64,000 bases of DNA, taken from contig NC_091208.1 in NCBI RefSeq assembly GCF_040958095.1, positions 6,756,693 to 6,820,692 on the forward strand, given 5' to 3'. Both the position numbers and the translations under genes were made by a program. Source of the stretch: Procambarus clarkii (taxonomy: Eukaryota > Arthropoda > Malacostraca > Decapoda > Cambaridae). Of the stretch, positions 22,376 to 34,085 are shown piece after piece (positions within the stretch are counted from its first letter, which is position 1; every line of letters starts with the position of its first letter). The notes below the pieces were generated by a model. It was not told where the DNA came from. It was given only the letters and a program-made list of their open reading frames with translations, and ran no database searches.

Positions 22376-23982
22376 TGTGGGACATTTGGGGCTTGAATCT
22401 GATTATTTAAATATTAATGTAGTAAATTAAATTACGAAGGACCACCCGCTTTTATAGTAAAGAGGGAAACTGAGAATTTCTGATCATTAAATAATTCCTA
22501 GATGAACCAGTAACTATGGATAAAATACTAGAGAATATGATCATAGAAATAATTAATGGGCTGTATAATTAAGTGAATCAAACCCTCAAACACCTACATT
22601 GGGGGGTTATTACTGGAAGCCAGTACGTCCAGGAATTAGTGTGGTTCGTTCACTAATCCAAATTATAATAATCTAATCCTATGAATTATAGTGAAACTAA
22701 TGTCATTACCATGAAAGGGAACGTAGATTATAGGTATAGTAATGATAGTCACAATAAACACATGTTAATCCAGAGGAATTCTGCATGTAAGTAATTTCAG
22801 AAATTTCATGAATAAATACAAAGAAATCTTAGCTTAATGATGATTCCTTTATGTAAGCCACGACGCTTCCTCTAATTCCCTTGGGCTCAGCTGGCTGACG
22901 AATGGGATGGATTAACATGGGAGAAGGCGGCAGGGAGAATTCTTCTCACGTGCTGCAAAACAAATATTTACAGTAGCAACTAATTAAACTACTGAATCTC
23001 TATGTTCAAGAAATTAAGAGTTACAGGTGATAATAGGTAATAACCTGTAGTTTGATGTTGGCATACGTCGTCACGGTCAATCACCCAGCTACTACACTAC
23101 ACTTTACCAGATGCATCAAATAAAGAGAAGATACTTAGCTAATAAGGGCACTGTATAAGTTTTAAGATTGCCGAAATTCGCGTCCCAGGCTCTGGCTTCA
23201 GCCTATCCTTTATAATGGCGCGCTTCACTGGCTGGTCACGTGTAGTCAGGAACCAGATTAAAAAGGTTCCTTATGTTACACCAGTTGAAGATATTATCTG
23301 CAAGGTTGTTCACGCCTCACAGTGGTGACTTTCATCTGAGGATGGATAACGTCTACCCGGATGGCTGGGTAATGGCGTCTCCTCGTGAGCACGATACGGG
23401 TAGGTCTGCCTCAGAGCTTCCCTCCATGTGTACTGGCAAGCCTCTCCACCCCACGCCGCGTCTCGCATTCATTAGACAAATTATTGTCATGAATATTAGT
23501 ATTTCTCGCATTTACGCTTGAAATGTTGAAGACTGGACGGGTTTATTATTTAGAAGAGGACAATATTATTATTTGCCAATTTAGTGATAGTAAACGTATA
23601 AGGGAGAGGAATTAATGTCTCCCCATGGCATTCACTCGTGACGTTAACTTTTATTACTAGATAATCGCTATGACTCCAACGCTCTATTCGGCTTTTAGTT
23701 GGAGGTCAATTCATCTGTAATTAATTATCATACAGAATGCCTTGGTTATAGAGAATCGAATTTAATTCTCAGATACATTGGATATAATGTGTTTATTGTA
23801 AGGAAATCTGACGCAATACTGGCGTCGGATGACGTGAGAATTCTAACCTACTGCACATATGAAATTATTAGTACATGAGAATTCTACGTGGTGTTAATTT
23901 TACTTACTACAATAATTAGTAGAGTTAGTAATAAGTAATGAGAATACAACAGTGTTCTATTTGGTGTTGGAAATTTCCAACA
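22376..23982. mobile_element. S2: TG...CA insertion of 1.6 kb with 5-bp target duplication
   Basis: The insertion starts TGTGGGACATTTGG and ends AAATTTCCAACA. It is flanked by CCCCG at 22,371-22,375 and 23,983-23,987, splitting the lead between poly-C and GTCCAATCCC. TG...CA ends and a 5-bp duplication are LTR-retrotransposon integration hallmarks, so a long solo LTR is the best guess. No long ORF is found. A TATAAT-like sequence is at 23,211. The second copy is cut by the N gap. Confidence 0.6.
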
Positions 23983-25015
23983 CCCCGTCCAATCCCTAAT
24001 CCTTATCCTAATGTTGTGGCTGAGGGTGTGGGGCTGGTGTTGATGTTGTTCCGGGCCTTGCTGAGGTTGGTGATGCAGTACCTGGTTATGGTTATGTTCT
24101 GGCTGAGAGTGTGGAGGCTGGTGTTGATGTTGTTCAGGGCCTTATTGAGGTTGGTGATGGGGTGCCTGGTTATGGTAATGTTGTGGCTGAGGGTGTCGAG
24201 GCTGGTATTGATGTTGTTCAGGACCTTGTTCAGGTTGGTAACCGATTGCCTGGTTAATTGTTATGTTGTGGCTGAGGGTGTGGAGGCTGGTGTTGATGTT
24301 GTTCAGGGCCTTGTTGAGGTTGGTGATGCAGTGTCTGGTTATGGTTATGTTGTGGCTGAGGGTGTGGAGGCTGGTGTTGATGTTGTTCAGGGCCTTGTTG
24401 AGGTTGGTAATGCAGTGCTTGGTTATGATTATAACAATAAACACTACAATAAACAGCATGAAAGTGGTAGATCCAGACAATGTCTTTATGCGTGATATCC
24501 AAACCCTTGTAAACATAATTGATATCAACACGAGCGTGGCAGATTTTGCAAGAGAAATTGTCAACATGCCCATGCACTCAGTCCCGGGTCCAGACTCATG
24601 GAATCCAATATTTATAATAAATATTTTTCTAAACTATATTGTAAACTAATAAATGAGTTTAGATGCATGATGTTGCAACATATCATAATACTTGGGTCAA
24701 AGAGTTTCGAAGCATGATGATGTTGCAACACGTCTTCCTACTTGTTACACTGCAACATTGTTCAGATTTTGGACATTTCTTTCTCATTCACTCGTTATGT
24801 AATATTTAAATACAGGTTAAAGGCAAGATGCGACGCTATTGTCAAGGAGACATCGCCCCTCCTCCTCCTGACTGATGTTTACACATTTACGCCATTCACC
24901 GCCGTTTATTCACCGAATTGAAGAAACAACCAGAAAGCAGATGTTTAACAGTGCCTTACAATAATCACTGCACACAAAAGTCAATCCATTCTCATGTCAG
25001 AGCCCTCATACTCAG
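23983..25015 (+). repeat. Macro-satellite unit: lead, 84-bp array, spacer, 49-bp remnant, conserved block
   Basis: 84-bp array of about five copies at 24,010-24,430, the first three more diverged (ATGGGGTGCCTGG, AACCGATTGCC). Spacer to 24,655, about 1.5 copies of the 49-bp unit at 24,656-24,730, then the GACTGATGTTTACACATTTA block. No gene. Confidence 0.87.
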
Positions 25016-25162
25016 GAGTGGTCCTGCTTAGTGCGTGACGGCCATGGGGTCCTGCTTAGTGCATGACGTCACTGGGGTCCTGCTTAGCGCATGACGTCAC
25101 TGGGGTCGTGCTTACTAGATGATGTCACGAGTCCTGCTTAATGCATGACTTCACTGGGATTA
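25016..25162 (+). repeat. 28-bp CRE-palindrome minisatellite, about 5 copies
   Basis: The shortest array of this unit in the window. Only two to three copies keep the perfect TGACGTCA. Confidence 0.88.
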
Positions 25163-26022
25163 AGTACTCTGTGATCGCCTGCTGGCTCTATGCTTAGTGC
25201 AATGTGGACATCTGAACAAAACACCAACAGCAAGAAACACCAGCGTGACCAAAACACCAACAACAAGAAACACCAGCGTGAACAAAACTCCAACAACAAG
25301 AAACACCAGCGTGACCAAAACACCAACAACAAGAAACACCAGCGTGACCAAAACACCAACAACAAGAAACACCTGTTGAAAAGTGCCTTTCTGTGACAAC
25401 CACTGACCTCAGAACATGGTAACACAGTAGCTAAGTATCATCCTCTCTAACAACTGCGACGACTAGTGTAATACTAGGTCTAAATGATTCCTAATCACTG
25501 CATAGTTTAATGTGTATAAATTACACTCAAAATTTTGTATCAAAACGCATTGAATGTATTATAAGAAAGTTTCTTATATATAAGTTAAATTTATTTACAA
25601 ATAATTTATGAAAAAAAATTGTGCTAAAATTCTTGAAAGTGTTAAAATAATTTTAAATTCTTAACAAAATTTTTTTTTAACTTCATATTAATAAATAAAA
25701 TTTAATATAAAAGTGTTTCTAGGTACACAATAATTGTATTCAGCAGCTAATATATATTAATATCATGCTAATCATCTCACTCCCATATGGTCGAATAGTC
25801 GTGGTTTTCTATACCTCTTTAATGATTAACTTTTATATTCAAAATTTTTTGTTTCATTGTACTCGAAATTTTATGTTGATACTTTGAATGCCTTATTAAT
25901 ATCCCATTTGTGTACCGTATTCTTAGGCCATTATCAAAGTTGTCAGTTAGTAAGGAAAACTTAACAGCTGGGCACCATTCCTTCCTCCCCCCATCCAATG
26001 TCCTAATCCTCATCCAGTAATT
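25163..26022 (+). repeat. 33A/33B arrays, conserved block, AT-rich segment and lead
   Basis: One 33A unit, about five 33B units to 25,375, a conserved block to 25,520, AT-rich to about 25,770, then the lead (GTGTACCGTATTCTTAGGCC, GGGCACCATTCC). No gene. Confidence 0.85.
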
Positions 26023-26697
26023 GCATGCATTGTCTGGTTATGCTTATGTTGTGGCTGAGGGTGTGGAGGCCGGTGTTGATGTTGTTCAGGGCCTTGTTGA
26101 GGTTGGTGATGCAGTGCCTGGTTATGGTTATGTTGTGGCTGAGGGTGTGGAGGCTGGTGTTGATGTTGTTCAGGGCCTTGTTGTGGTTGGTGATGCAGTG
26201 CCTGGTTATGGTCATAACAATAAGCACTAAAATAAACAGCATGAAAGTGGAAGATCCAGACAACGTCTTTATGTGTGATATTCAAACCGCTGTAAATATA
26301 ATTGGTATCAACACGAGAGAGGCAGATTTTGCAAGAGAAATTGTCAACATGATCATGCACTCAGTCCTGTGTCCAGACTCATGGAATTCAATATTTATAA
26401 CGAAATATTATTCTAATTTATATTCTAAACTAAGAACATATAATACTTAGGTCAAGGAGTTTAGAAGAATGATGTTGTTGCAACTTATCCTAATATTTGG
26501 TCATAGAGTTTAGAAGCAGGATGATGTTGCAACATATTCTAATACTTGGTCATAGAGTTTAGAATCATGAGGATGTTGAAACATATCCTAATACTTGGTC
26601 ATAGAGTTTAGAAGCATGATGAAGTTGCAACATATCCTAATACTTGGTCATAGAGTTTAGAAGCGTGATGATGTTGCAAAATATCCTAATACTTGGT
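26023..26697 (+). repeat. 84-bp array (about 2.3 copies), spacer and 49-bp array
   Basis: 84-bp units at 26,023-26,216, the spacer with AACACGAGAGAGGCAGATTT, then about five 49-bp units (spacing of exactly 49 between ATAGAG at 26,601 and 26,650). The 49-bp array is broken after ACTTGGT at 26,697 by a 4.4-kb insertion. Confidence 0.88.
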
Positions 26698-26933
26698 TTC
26701 GGGGTTTTCTTCAGTAAGTAACCGTACCTCGAATCCTGGCAAGGTCGCTAATGTCGGGGTTTCGTCCAGTAAGTAAATAAGTTAAGGTAACTATACTTTA
26801 TATCCTGTCAAAATTGACAATGTCCGGGTTTCTCTACCTCTCACCAGCCACTACCAAGTAGTAGTAGTGGTAACTGTTATTCACTGTAGCCCTGCGGGTC
26901 TTCACTCCATCCTCGAGGTGCCCCTGTTCACCT

Positions 26934-27403
26934 GGGGCCGGATTCAGGAAGGTACTTACGAAGGTTTTTCCTCTTAGCTGAGAACGTTTTCCCTCTTAGC
27001 GCCTTCGTGGCAATTACGTTCGTATTCAAGTAGCTACCCTAAGTGGAAAAACCTTCGTAAGTTCATTCCGTTATTTAAGTGTGGTTTCGACCACTCGTAG
27101 CTTTACGTAAACTGGATATAAGTAATTTTGTCTCTACTACATAACACTGGGATCGATTTATGATATTGGAACATGACCAAAATATTATAGCTGGTGAATC
27201 TAGTGAAGAGGAGTCCTTCGTGTTAGTTATATATGCATTCTCTGCTTGAAACTTAAAGTAAATATGTATTTGATGATAGTATAATTAGTTTTATAATAGC
27301 AACATATTACACCCGTAGTTATTAAGTAAATAAACACTGGTGAACATGAAATATGAGAGAAGGTGATGAGCCCTGCCTGATGGGATCATTTACTATCACC
27401 AAA
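26934..27403. mobile_element. MITE-like element with an internal foldback
   Basis: Flanked by a perfect 15-bp direct repeat TGCCCCTGTTCACCT (26,919-26,933 and 27,404-27,418). It begins GGGGCCGGATTCAGGAAGG. CTTACGAAGGTTTTTCC near 26,954-26,972 faces GGAAAAACCTTCGTAAG near 27,045-27,062, giving a strong stem. An inverted relative of the left end (CTTCCTGAATCTAGGTCCTG) lies at about 30,004-30,023. Confidence 0.5.
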
Positions 27404-27829
27404 TGCCCCTGTTCACCTAGTAGTAAGGGTGTATCTTAGCTATACATACCTATCTCTAATTTATTTAGTTTGGTTTTATTTTGAAATTAAATCTGGGTGA
27501 AACATAAAATAAAAATATGCTGCACAAATGATGTTAGGTAAGGAGAAGGGTAAAAATGTCAAAAACTTTATTCATTGAATACTTAAAGCTATAATTATGA
27601 CTATATAGACTATTAAAAAAAGAGAGAGGGAAGTAGGAGTTCAAGACCTCTTCCTGTTATACAATTTGGGTGTGGAACAAGTAATTATCAAAAGAAGGCA
27701 CCATGCCTGGAAGGCTATGTGGCAGTAAGGCAGTGAGGTGAGGCAGCTACTTATTTGAGAAATGCTTATTTTATTTACCTTATAAGCTGAGGCAACTTAT
27801 TTTATTTGAGGAATACTCAGCTGATTCCT

Positions 27830-28350
27830 CCACATTTAGCATGGAACAAATTTGTGTCCAAGACCTCTTCCTGTTACACAATTTGGCTGTGTGTAACCAA
27901 ACTAGAAGTGCTCTACAAATCAAGGGACCCAGAATGTGGAATGACCTCCCGAATCATGTCAAAGGCTGTACCTCTCTCAACCAGTTTAAGAGTTAAACCA
28001 AGTACTGCCTAATTAACTCCATGTAATCTAACTTACCTCCTAAATGTCAACCCATGTCTTGCTATATTTTAAACAACTCTGTTCACCAACATGTGCAATT
28101 GCTGATTTATGCTATGTTAATCCCCCTTTTTGTATTTTTTATTCCTTCTTTCAACACAATTTATACCTAATCCCGATTACTATTAAGTTTTAGTCTGTGT
28201 TTTTTTCCCCCCACATCTTGCCCGAAATGCTATGAGTATTAGTGGCTTTAGGTATTGTATGTACTAGCTCTGTCTATAAATCCAACATTATGTTTGCAAA
28301 TCAACTGTATGTACTTTTCCTGAATAAAATGTATTTATTATTTATTTTTT
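27830..28350 (+). mobile_element. Decayed LINE-A 3' fragment
   Basis: ACAAATCAAGGGACCCAGAATGTGGAATGACC corresponds to the C-terminal GPRMWNDLPNH of LINE-A, and GTGGCTTTAGGTATTGTATG followed by TACTAGCTCTGTCTATAAAT to its 3' UTR. It ends in AATAAAATGTATTTATT. It lies in the opposite orientation to the copy at 1146 and is more diverged. Confidence 0.75.
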
Positions 28351-29290
28351 AATCAGTAAGTATTAAAAGAAGGAACCAAGCTGGGAAGGCTATGTAGCAC
28401 TATTGTGTGTAACAATAAACCAAATTTTTTTTAACAAATAATGCACCTGTATGGTCAAACAAATCCTGTCAGCTGTAAAAATATTGATGGAGTTATTTAA
28501 ATGAAAAATATAATGAAAGAAATATTACTGGTTTATTTTTATCCTATCTTTTTGTACTGTACAGTATATCCAAGGAAGTGAAAAATTGAGACATAATGCA
28601 CAATTTAATGAATGATTAGCATGGATTAGCAGTTCGAAAGAAATATGACTATTACATATCAATATGAGATCTTAATGATCCATGGTTAACATGATTTAAT
28701 AAGGATAATACAGTACTGTATTTGTAATAATGCAAACTATAATTTAAAATCTTTATTACTGATCATTTTTATTAAGAAGATTAGGTATACACAGCAATGT
28801 GCTGCTACCCTATTCTATATGGAATATTACTGTGTAGATAAAAAACTAGCTATAAGTTTATCTAATACTCCCATCTCACAGGATGGTTAGACATACAGTA
28901 CTGTACATGGAATCAATTTAGAAAATACCAGCCTCAATACAAAAAACAAATCAACTCTGACTAAACAACTCTTCGCGATTTTCACAAGAGGTAAGCATTG
29001 AATCATGGAAACATTATATTATAATTACTCTTACCAGTTTCTACAAGACTCCTCTCAAACAATGTATTTTTAAACATGTTTAGGTATACACAGCAATGTG
29101 CTGCTTCCGTATTCTGTATAAAGGACCACACAGTGCAGATCAAAAACCAGCTACAAACTCATCCAACATCCTCACCTCACAGGATGGCCAGTCATACATG
29201 GAATTAGGAGAGAGAACAAAATACTTAATGCTGATCTATTAGCCTCCACTGGCAAAATCTGGGTGCAGCACAAGAATATCTTCCAATATT
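28351..29290. repeat. No gene seen; an approximately 130-bp direct repeat
   Basis: AT-rich sequence. TTAGGTATACACAGCAATGT and CTCACAGGATGG occur at about 28,781-28,910 and again at about 29,082-29,205, roughly 300 bp apart with moderate identity. GAAGGCTATGTAGCAC near 28,385 repeats GAAGGCTATGTGGCAG near 27,710. Confidence 0.5.
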
Positions 29291-29580
29291 CCTGAGTGTA
29301 TGAAGTAATTACAGAGCTCAAAATACCTCATACCATTTGGTATGAAGTCACTGATAACAGGGCAATCACAGATATAGTGTTGGAGAGTATGTTCTCTCAA
29401 GTAGGACTGAAAACACGTTTTTTTCCCACCAAGAGGGCTATAAACCCATGGAACCGCCTACCCGCTGAAGCCGTAAATGCAAAATTCCAGCTAAAAAATA
29501 TCATTAAGACAATTGGCGGGTCCTTAAACAAGCCGCCGGCTTTCTGTCCTCTTCGAGGCCATTAGATAGTGGCCCTTGGG
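29291..29580 (+). pseudogene. Short LINE C-terminal remnant
   Basis: An 89-codon frame has FFPTKRAINPWNRLPAEAVN, resembling the arginine/NxWNxLP tail of jockey/CR1-group polyproteins. The upstream part is not recognisable as RT. It is probably a decayed fragment of a LINE other than A, B or C. Confidence 0.45.
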
Positions 29581-31083
29581 TAAATTCAGTAAATATATAC
29601 AATAATTGTCAGCGCATCTTCCGAGCAACAAGGACAGCTACACAGTATCTCTTAGAATTACGTAGGTAAACAACAAATGTAACATATTTGTTTACTACAA
29701 TGTCGGTGCTGGCTGTAGAAGTTGAAAAAACATTGTTTTACTTCGAAATATACTAATTATATAAGAAAATTCGACGTAAATAGGAGGCAGTAGAGCTCCG
29801 ACAAACCAGCGCTAAATCTTCAATATGAAGAATGTTGCTGCTCTCTGATTGACCAAACGAAACACAGTAGTGACCTCTATCGGCACGCAGGTGAACCAAC
29901 AAATTTCGTTCTAAGTGGACCTTATTGAATCGCACCTAAGCATCTTCTTAGGGCGCACTTAGGAACCTTCGTAGCAAACCCACTTACGAAGAAATACACA
30001 GAGCTTCCTGAATCTAGGTCCTGGAGAGTATCCCAGTCTACCTCCGGCCGGCCTTTTAACCTGAAGGCGAGTGGGAACACAATCCACTCTCTTGATTGTG
30101 TGTCCGCCCCGACAGAGGGCTCTACTGCTAACTGAAAGGTCGCCAACTGGTGTTCCCGTGTCCAGTAACACGTCAGTGGTATCGTGGGATTGTGGTAATA
30201 GTGTCAAGAATGCACACTAAATAAATCTGGTATCAGGCAGGTATGTATCTCTATCACTCTCACTCTTTCAATGGACTCTGTAGCAACAAGCAATGGAGGG
30301 ATAATGGAAACGCGAAGGTAGTTTTGTATTTTACTTAAAACACTCAAGTATTATCTCTCTATATCAACAACAAGGCGAAGAAATACATGACAGATCACTC
30401 TCTCTTCATAAACTGGAGCGCAACTGTTCTTTTACTGACTCTCGGTGGATTGGCCCAGCCGCTACGTCGTCACTAAACGGGCGAACTGGCTCAAACGTCC
30501 CATACGTCACTGCACAGACTTCACCACTTGCAAAGCGCCTGTTACTGGAGCACTTGCTGCTCAATTCTCGTCGATTCCTTCTTTGGTCCAACACATGGAA
30601 TAAAGGAAGACCTCACTGGGTGCTTGCAGACTACTGGGTGACGCGTAAAATCCACCGGAATGAGGTAGACTGTCAAACTGACAGGACCCTCTCTCGCACG
30701 TCCGACCTCCTCGACGTGTCGTGTCAAACCCTGGCACCACCGCGGCGCGATGACCGGACCCCCCTGCCTTCGTGACGTCATACTTGCCAGGGGCGTTTCT
30801 CATTGGCTCCCTGTGCCATGTCACTGTTCCTGACCAATCTGGTGCCACTGACGTCATACCGTTTTGGAGGCAAAACGGAGGGGCCGGCGCCATATTGGCG
30901 TCCTACAGCGCCAAGACCACAGGCCAAAACACTCTTCTTTTGCGAATTTCTCGCCAACGCGAGAACACTACACGCTCCCACATATGTTGAATTGTTCCCC
31001 AGAACGTAGAGAACGCTCGGGTAAAGTAGATATGACTCTTACAGCTGGCGTGGGAGAAATATAAGTTGGGGAACACCGTCACA
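29581..31083. other. Right part of the mosaic insertion, no gene recognised
   Basis: Includes the inverted terminal-like CTTCCTGAATCTAGGTCCTG (30,004-30,023) and a GC-richer region 30,400-31,060. The latter has open frames of 60-110 codons on both strands that overlap each other and carry no motif I know. The end reads GAACACCGTCACA. Confidence 0.4.
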
Positions 31084-31662
31084 TTGGTAATAGAACTTAA
31101 AAGCATGATGATGTTGCAACATATTCTAATACTTGGTCATAGAATTTAGAAGCATGATGATGTTGCAACGTATCCTAATACTTGGTCATATAGTTAAGAA
31201 GCATGATGATGTTGCAACTTACTCTAATATTTGATCATAGAGTTTAGAAGCATGATGATATTGCAACATATTCTAATACTTGGTCATAGAGTTTAGAACC
31301 TTGATGATTGATGATGTTGCAAAACATACTAATACTTAGGTCATAGAGTTAGGAAATATGATAATGTTGCAACACGTCTTCCTACTTCTTACACAGCAAG
31401 ATTGTTAAGATTTTGGACATTTCTTTCTCATTCACTTGTTATGTAGTATTTAAATTCCGGTTAAAGGGAAGACTGCGACGCCGTTGTCATGGAGACATCA
31501 CCCCTCCTCCTCCTGACTGATGTTTACACATTTACGCCATTCACCGCCGTTCATTCACCGAATTCAAGAAACAATCAGAAAGCAGGTGTTTAACAGTGCC
31601 TTACAATGATCACTGCACACAGTAGTGAATCAATTCGCATGTCAGAGTTCTCACATTCATGA
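31084..31662 (+). repeat. 49-bp minisatellite, second part, and conserved block
   Basis: About five to six 49-bp units (AGAAGCATGATGATGTTGCA) to 31,370. Then the GTTGTCATGGAGACATCACC and AACAATCAGAAAGCAGGTG blocks. Confidence 0.88.
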
Positions 31663-32985
31663 GGCGTCCTGCTTAGTGCATGACGTCACTGGGGTCCTGC
31701 TTAGTGCATGACGTCACTGGGGTCCAACTTAGTGCTTGACGTCACTGGGGTCTTGCTAGTGCATGACGTCACTAGGGTCTTCCTTAGTGCATGACGTCAC
31801 TGGGGGTTCTGCTTAGTGCATGACGTCACTTGGGTCCTGCTTAGTGCATGACGTCACTGGGGCCCTGCTTTGTGCATGGCATGACTTGGGTTCTGCTTTG
31901 TGCATGACGAAACTGGGGCCCTCCTTAGTGCATGACGTCACTTGGGTCCTGCTTAGTGCATGACGTCACTGGGATCCTGCTTTGTGCATGACGTCACTGG
32001 GGTCTTGCTTAATGTATGACGTCACTGGGGTCCTGCTTAGTGCATGACGTCACTGAGGTCCTGCTTAGTGCATGACGTCTCTGGGGTCCGGCTTAGTGCA
32101 TGGCGTCACTAGGGTCCTGCTTAGTGCTTGACGGCACTGGGGTCCTGCTTAGTGCATGACGTCACTGGAGTCTTCCTTAGTACATGACGTCACTGGGATT
32201 TCTGCTTAGTGCATTACGTCACTTGGGTCCTGCTTTGTGCATGACGTCACTGGGATCCTGCTTAGTGCATGACGTCACTGGGGTCTTGCTTAATGTATGA
32301 CGTCACTGGGGTCCTGCTTAGTGCATGACGTCACTGAGGTCCTGCTTAGTGCATGACGTCTCTGGGGTCCGGCTTAGTGCATGGCGTCACTAGGGTCCTG
32401 CTTAGTGCTTGACGGCACTGGGGTCCTGCTTAGTGCATGACGTCACTGGAGTCTTCCTTAGTACATGACGTCACTGGGATTTCTGCTTAGTGCATTACGT
32501 CACTTGGGTCCTGCTTTGTGCATGACGTCACTGGGGGTCCTGTTTAGTGCATGACGTAACTTGGGTCCTGTTTAGTGCATGGCGTCACTGAGGTCTTAAT
32601 TAGTGCTAGACGTCACTGGAGTCCTGCTTAGTGCATAATGTCACTGGAGTCTTCCCTAGTGCATGACGTTACTGGGGAGTCCTGTTTAGCGCATGATGTC
32701 ACTTGGGTCCTGCTTTGTGCATGACGTCACTGAGGCCCTGCTTAGTGCATGACGTCACTTGGGTCCTGCTTTGTGCATGATGTCACTGGGGCCCTGCTTA
32801 GTGCATGACGTCACTTGGGTCCTGCGAAGTGCATGACGTCACTGGGGTCCTGCTTAGTGCATGATGTCACTAGGGTCCTGCTTAGTGCATGACGTCACTG
32901 GGATCCTGCTTAGTGTATGACGTCACTGGGGTCCTGCTTAGTGCATGACGTCACTGAGGTCCTGCTTAGTGCATGACGTCACTAG
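31663..32985 (+). repeat. 28-bp CRE-palindrome minisatellite, about 47 copies, with a higher-order repeat
   Basis: The longest array of the CRE-bearing unit. Most copies keep TGACGTCA; variants include GCATGGCGTCACT and GCTTGACGGCACT. A ten-unit block (about 31,970-32,250) is repeated at 281-bp offset (about 32,251-32,531) with the same order of variants, which makes it a higher-order repeat. Confidence 0.94.
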
Positions 32986-33794
32986 TCTCCTCTCACTGTC
33001 AGTACTTGGTCACGTGACCCTAAATGTGTCACTGAGTACTGTGAAGTTGTTCTACTTTGCACCATCGTGTTTAATGGAAATAATTCATTATAATACAGAG
33101 CCTGACACCAACCTCATTACATAATACACTGTAACATTACAGTAATTTTCCCTGGGTACCGTGTCAAGCCGTCCTCCTTATAGAACGTCGCCACCTGTTG
33201 GCTCTAGGCTTAGTGCTCTGTTGTCACCTGCTGGCTCTAGGCTTACTGCTCTGTGGCCACCTGTTGGCTCTAGGCTTACTGCTCTGTGACCACCTGCTGG
33301 CTCTAGTCTTACTGCTCTGTGGCCACCTGCTGGCTCTAGGCTTACTGCTCTGTGACCACCCGTTGGCTCTAGGCTTACTGCTCTGTGGCCACCTGCTGGC
33401 TCTAGGCTTACTGCTCTGTGACCACCTGCTGGCTCTAGGCTTACTGCTCTATGACCACCCGTTGGCTCTAGGCTTACTGCTCTGTGACCACCTATTGGCT
33501 CTATGCTTACTGCTCTGTGGCCACTTGTTGACTCTAGGCTTATTGCTCTGTGGCTACCTGATCAAAATACCAACAACATAAAACACCTGTTGAAAGTTGA
33601 GTTTCTGTGTCAACAACCGGCCTCAGAACACGGTACACAGTAGCGAAGTGTCCCCTACTCTCTAACAACTGTGACGACCACTGTTGTACACAGTATCTAA
33701 GTGATCCCTGCCGACTGCAAAGTTTAATGTGTATAATGTACACTAAAAACATATGGTGTAATTGAAGATTTAACACAAATTCACCACTTTCCGT
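32986..33794 (+). repeat. Conserved block, 33A minisatellite and following block
   Basis: 32,986-33,190 matches 4546-4745. 33A spans 33,191-33,560 with about 11 units of 33 bp (GGCTCTAGGCTTACTGCTCT). The LLALGLLLCGH-type open frame is satellite. 33B is reduced to ACCAACAACATAAAACACC. Then the GGTACACAGTAGCGAAGTGT block. Confidence 0.9.
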
Positions 33795-34085
33795 CATTAT
33801 TGAATGAATGAATGAATGTATAATACAGGAGAAGATGCCCATGGGGGCGAGCCTTGAAGTGGGGACAGCTGAAGAGAAGTCTGTGAGAGGAAATGCTGAA
33901 GTTGAAGAAAAAGTGCCAGGGCTAAACCCAGCTGCGTGGCAATATGTCGATGCTGCAAACAACCCAACAACGGGCTAGGCTTGGAGGCGGGTCTGGAATG
34001 CGGCAGTGGCAGTGCTTCCACATTCAAGGTGGAAATAATCTGTCTTCAGGTGGTGTCTTCTTCAATTTGATGTTTATTCTTTCTT

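Larger units (their letters stand above)
26698..31083. mobile_element. 4.4-kb mosaic insertion splitting the 49-bp array
   Basis: The 49-bp array stops at ...ACTTGGT and resumes after CACATTGGT at 31,084-31,088. TTGGT is therefore a candidate 5-bp target duplication, and the right end reads CGTCACA. The left edge has about two copies of a worn 55-65-bp repeat (CGGGGTTTTCTTCAGTAAGT; CGGGGTTTCGTCCAGTAAGT). Inside are a hairpin-forming element, LINE remnants and a GC-richer stretch near 30,400-31,060 with several short overlapping open frames but no recognisable protein. Its nature is unresolved. Confidence 0.5.

Noticed and set aside
30542-31106. Cluster of overlapping open frames on both strands
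   Set aside because: Short, mutually overlapping, without domains or splice logic; likely due to the local GC rise.
31663-32985. CRISPR-like array
   Set aside because: The 28-bp units abut directly with no spacers and the genome is eukaryotic.
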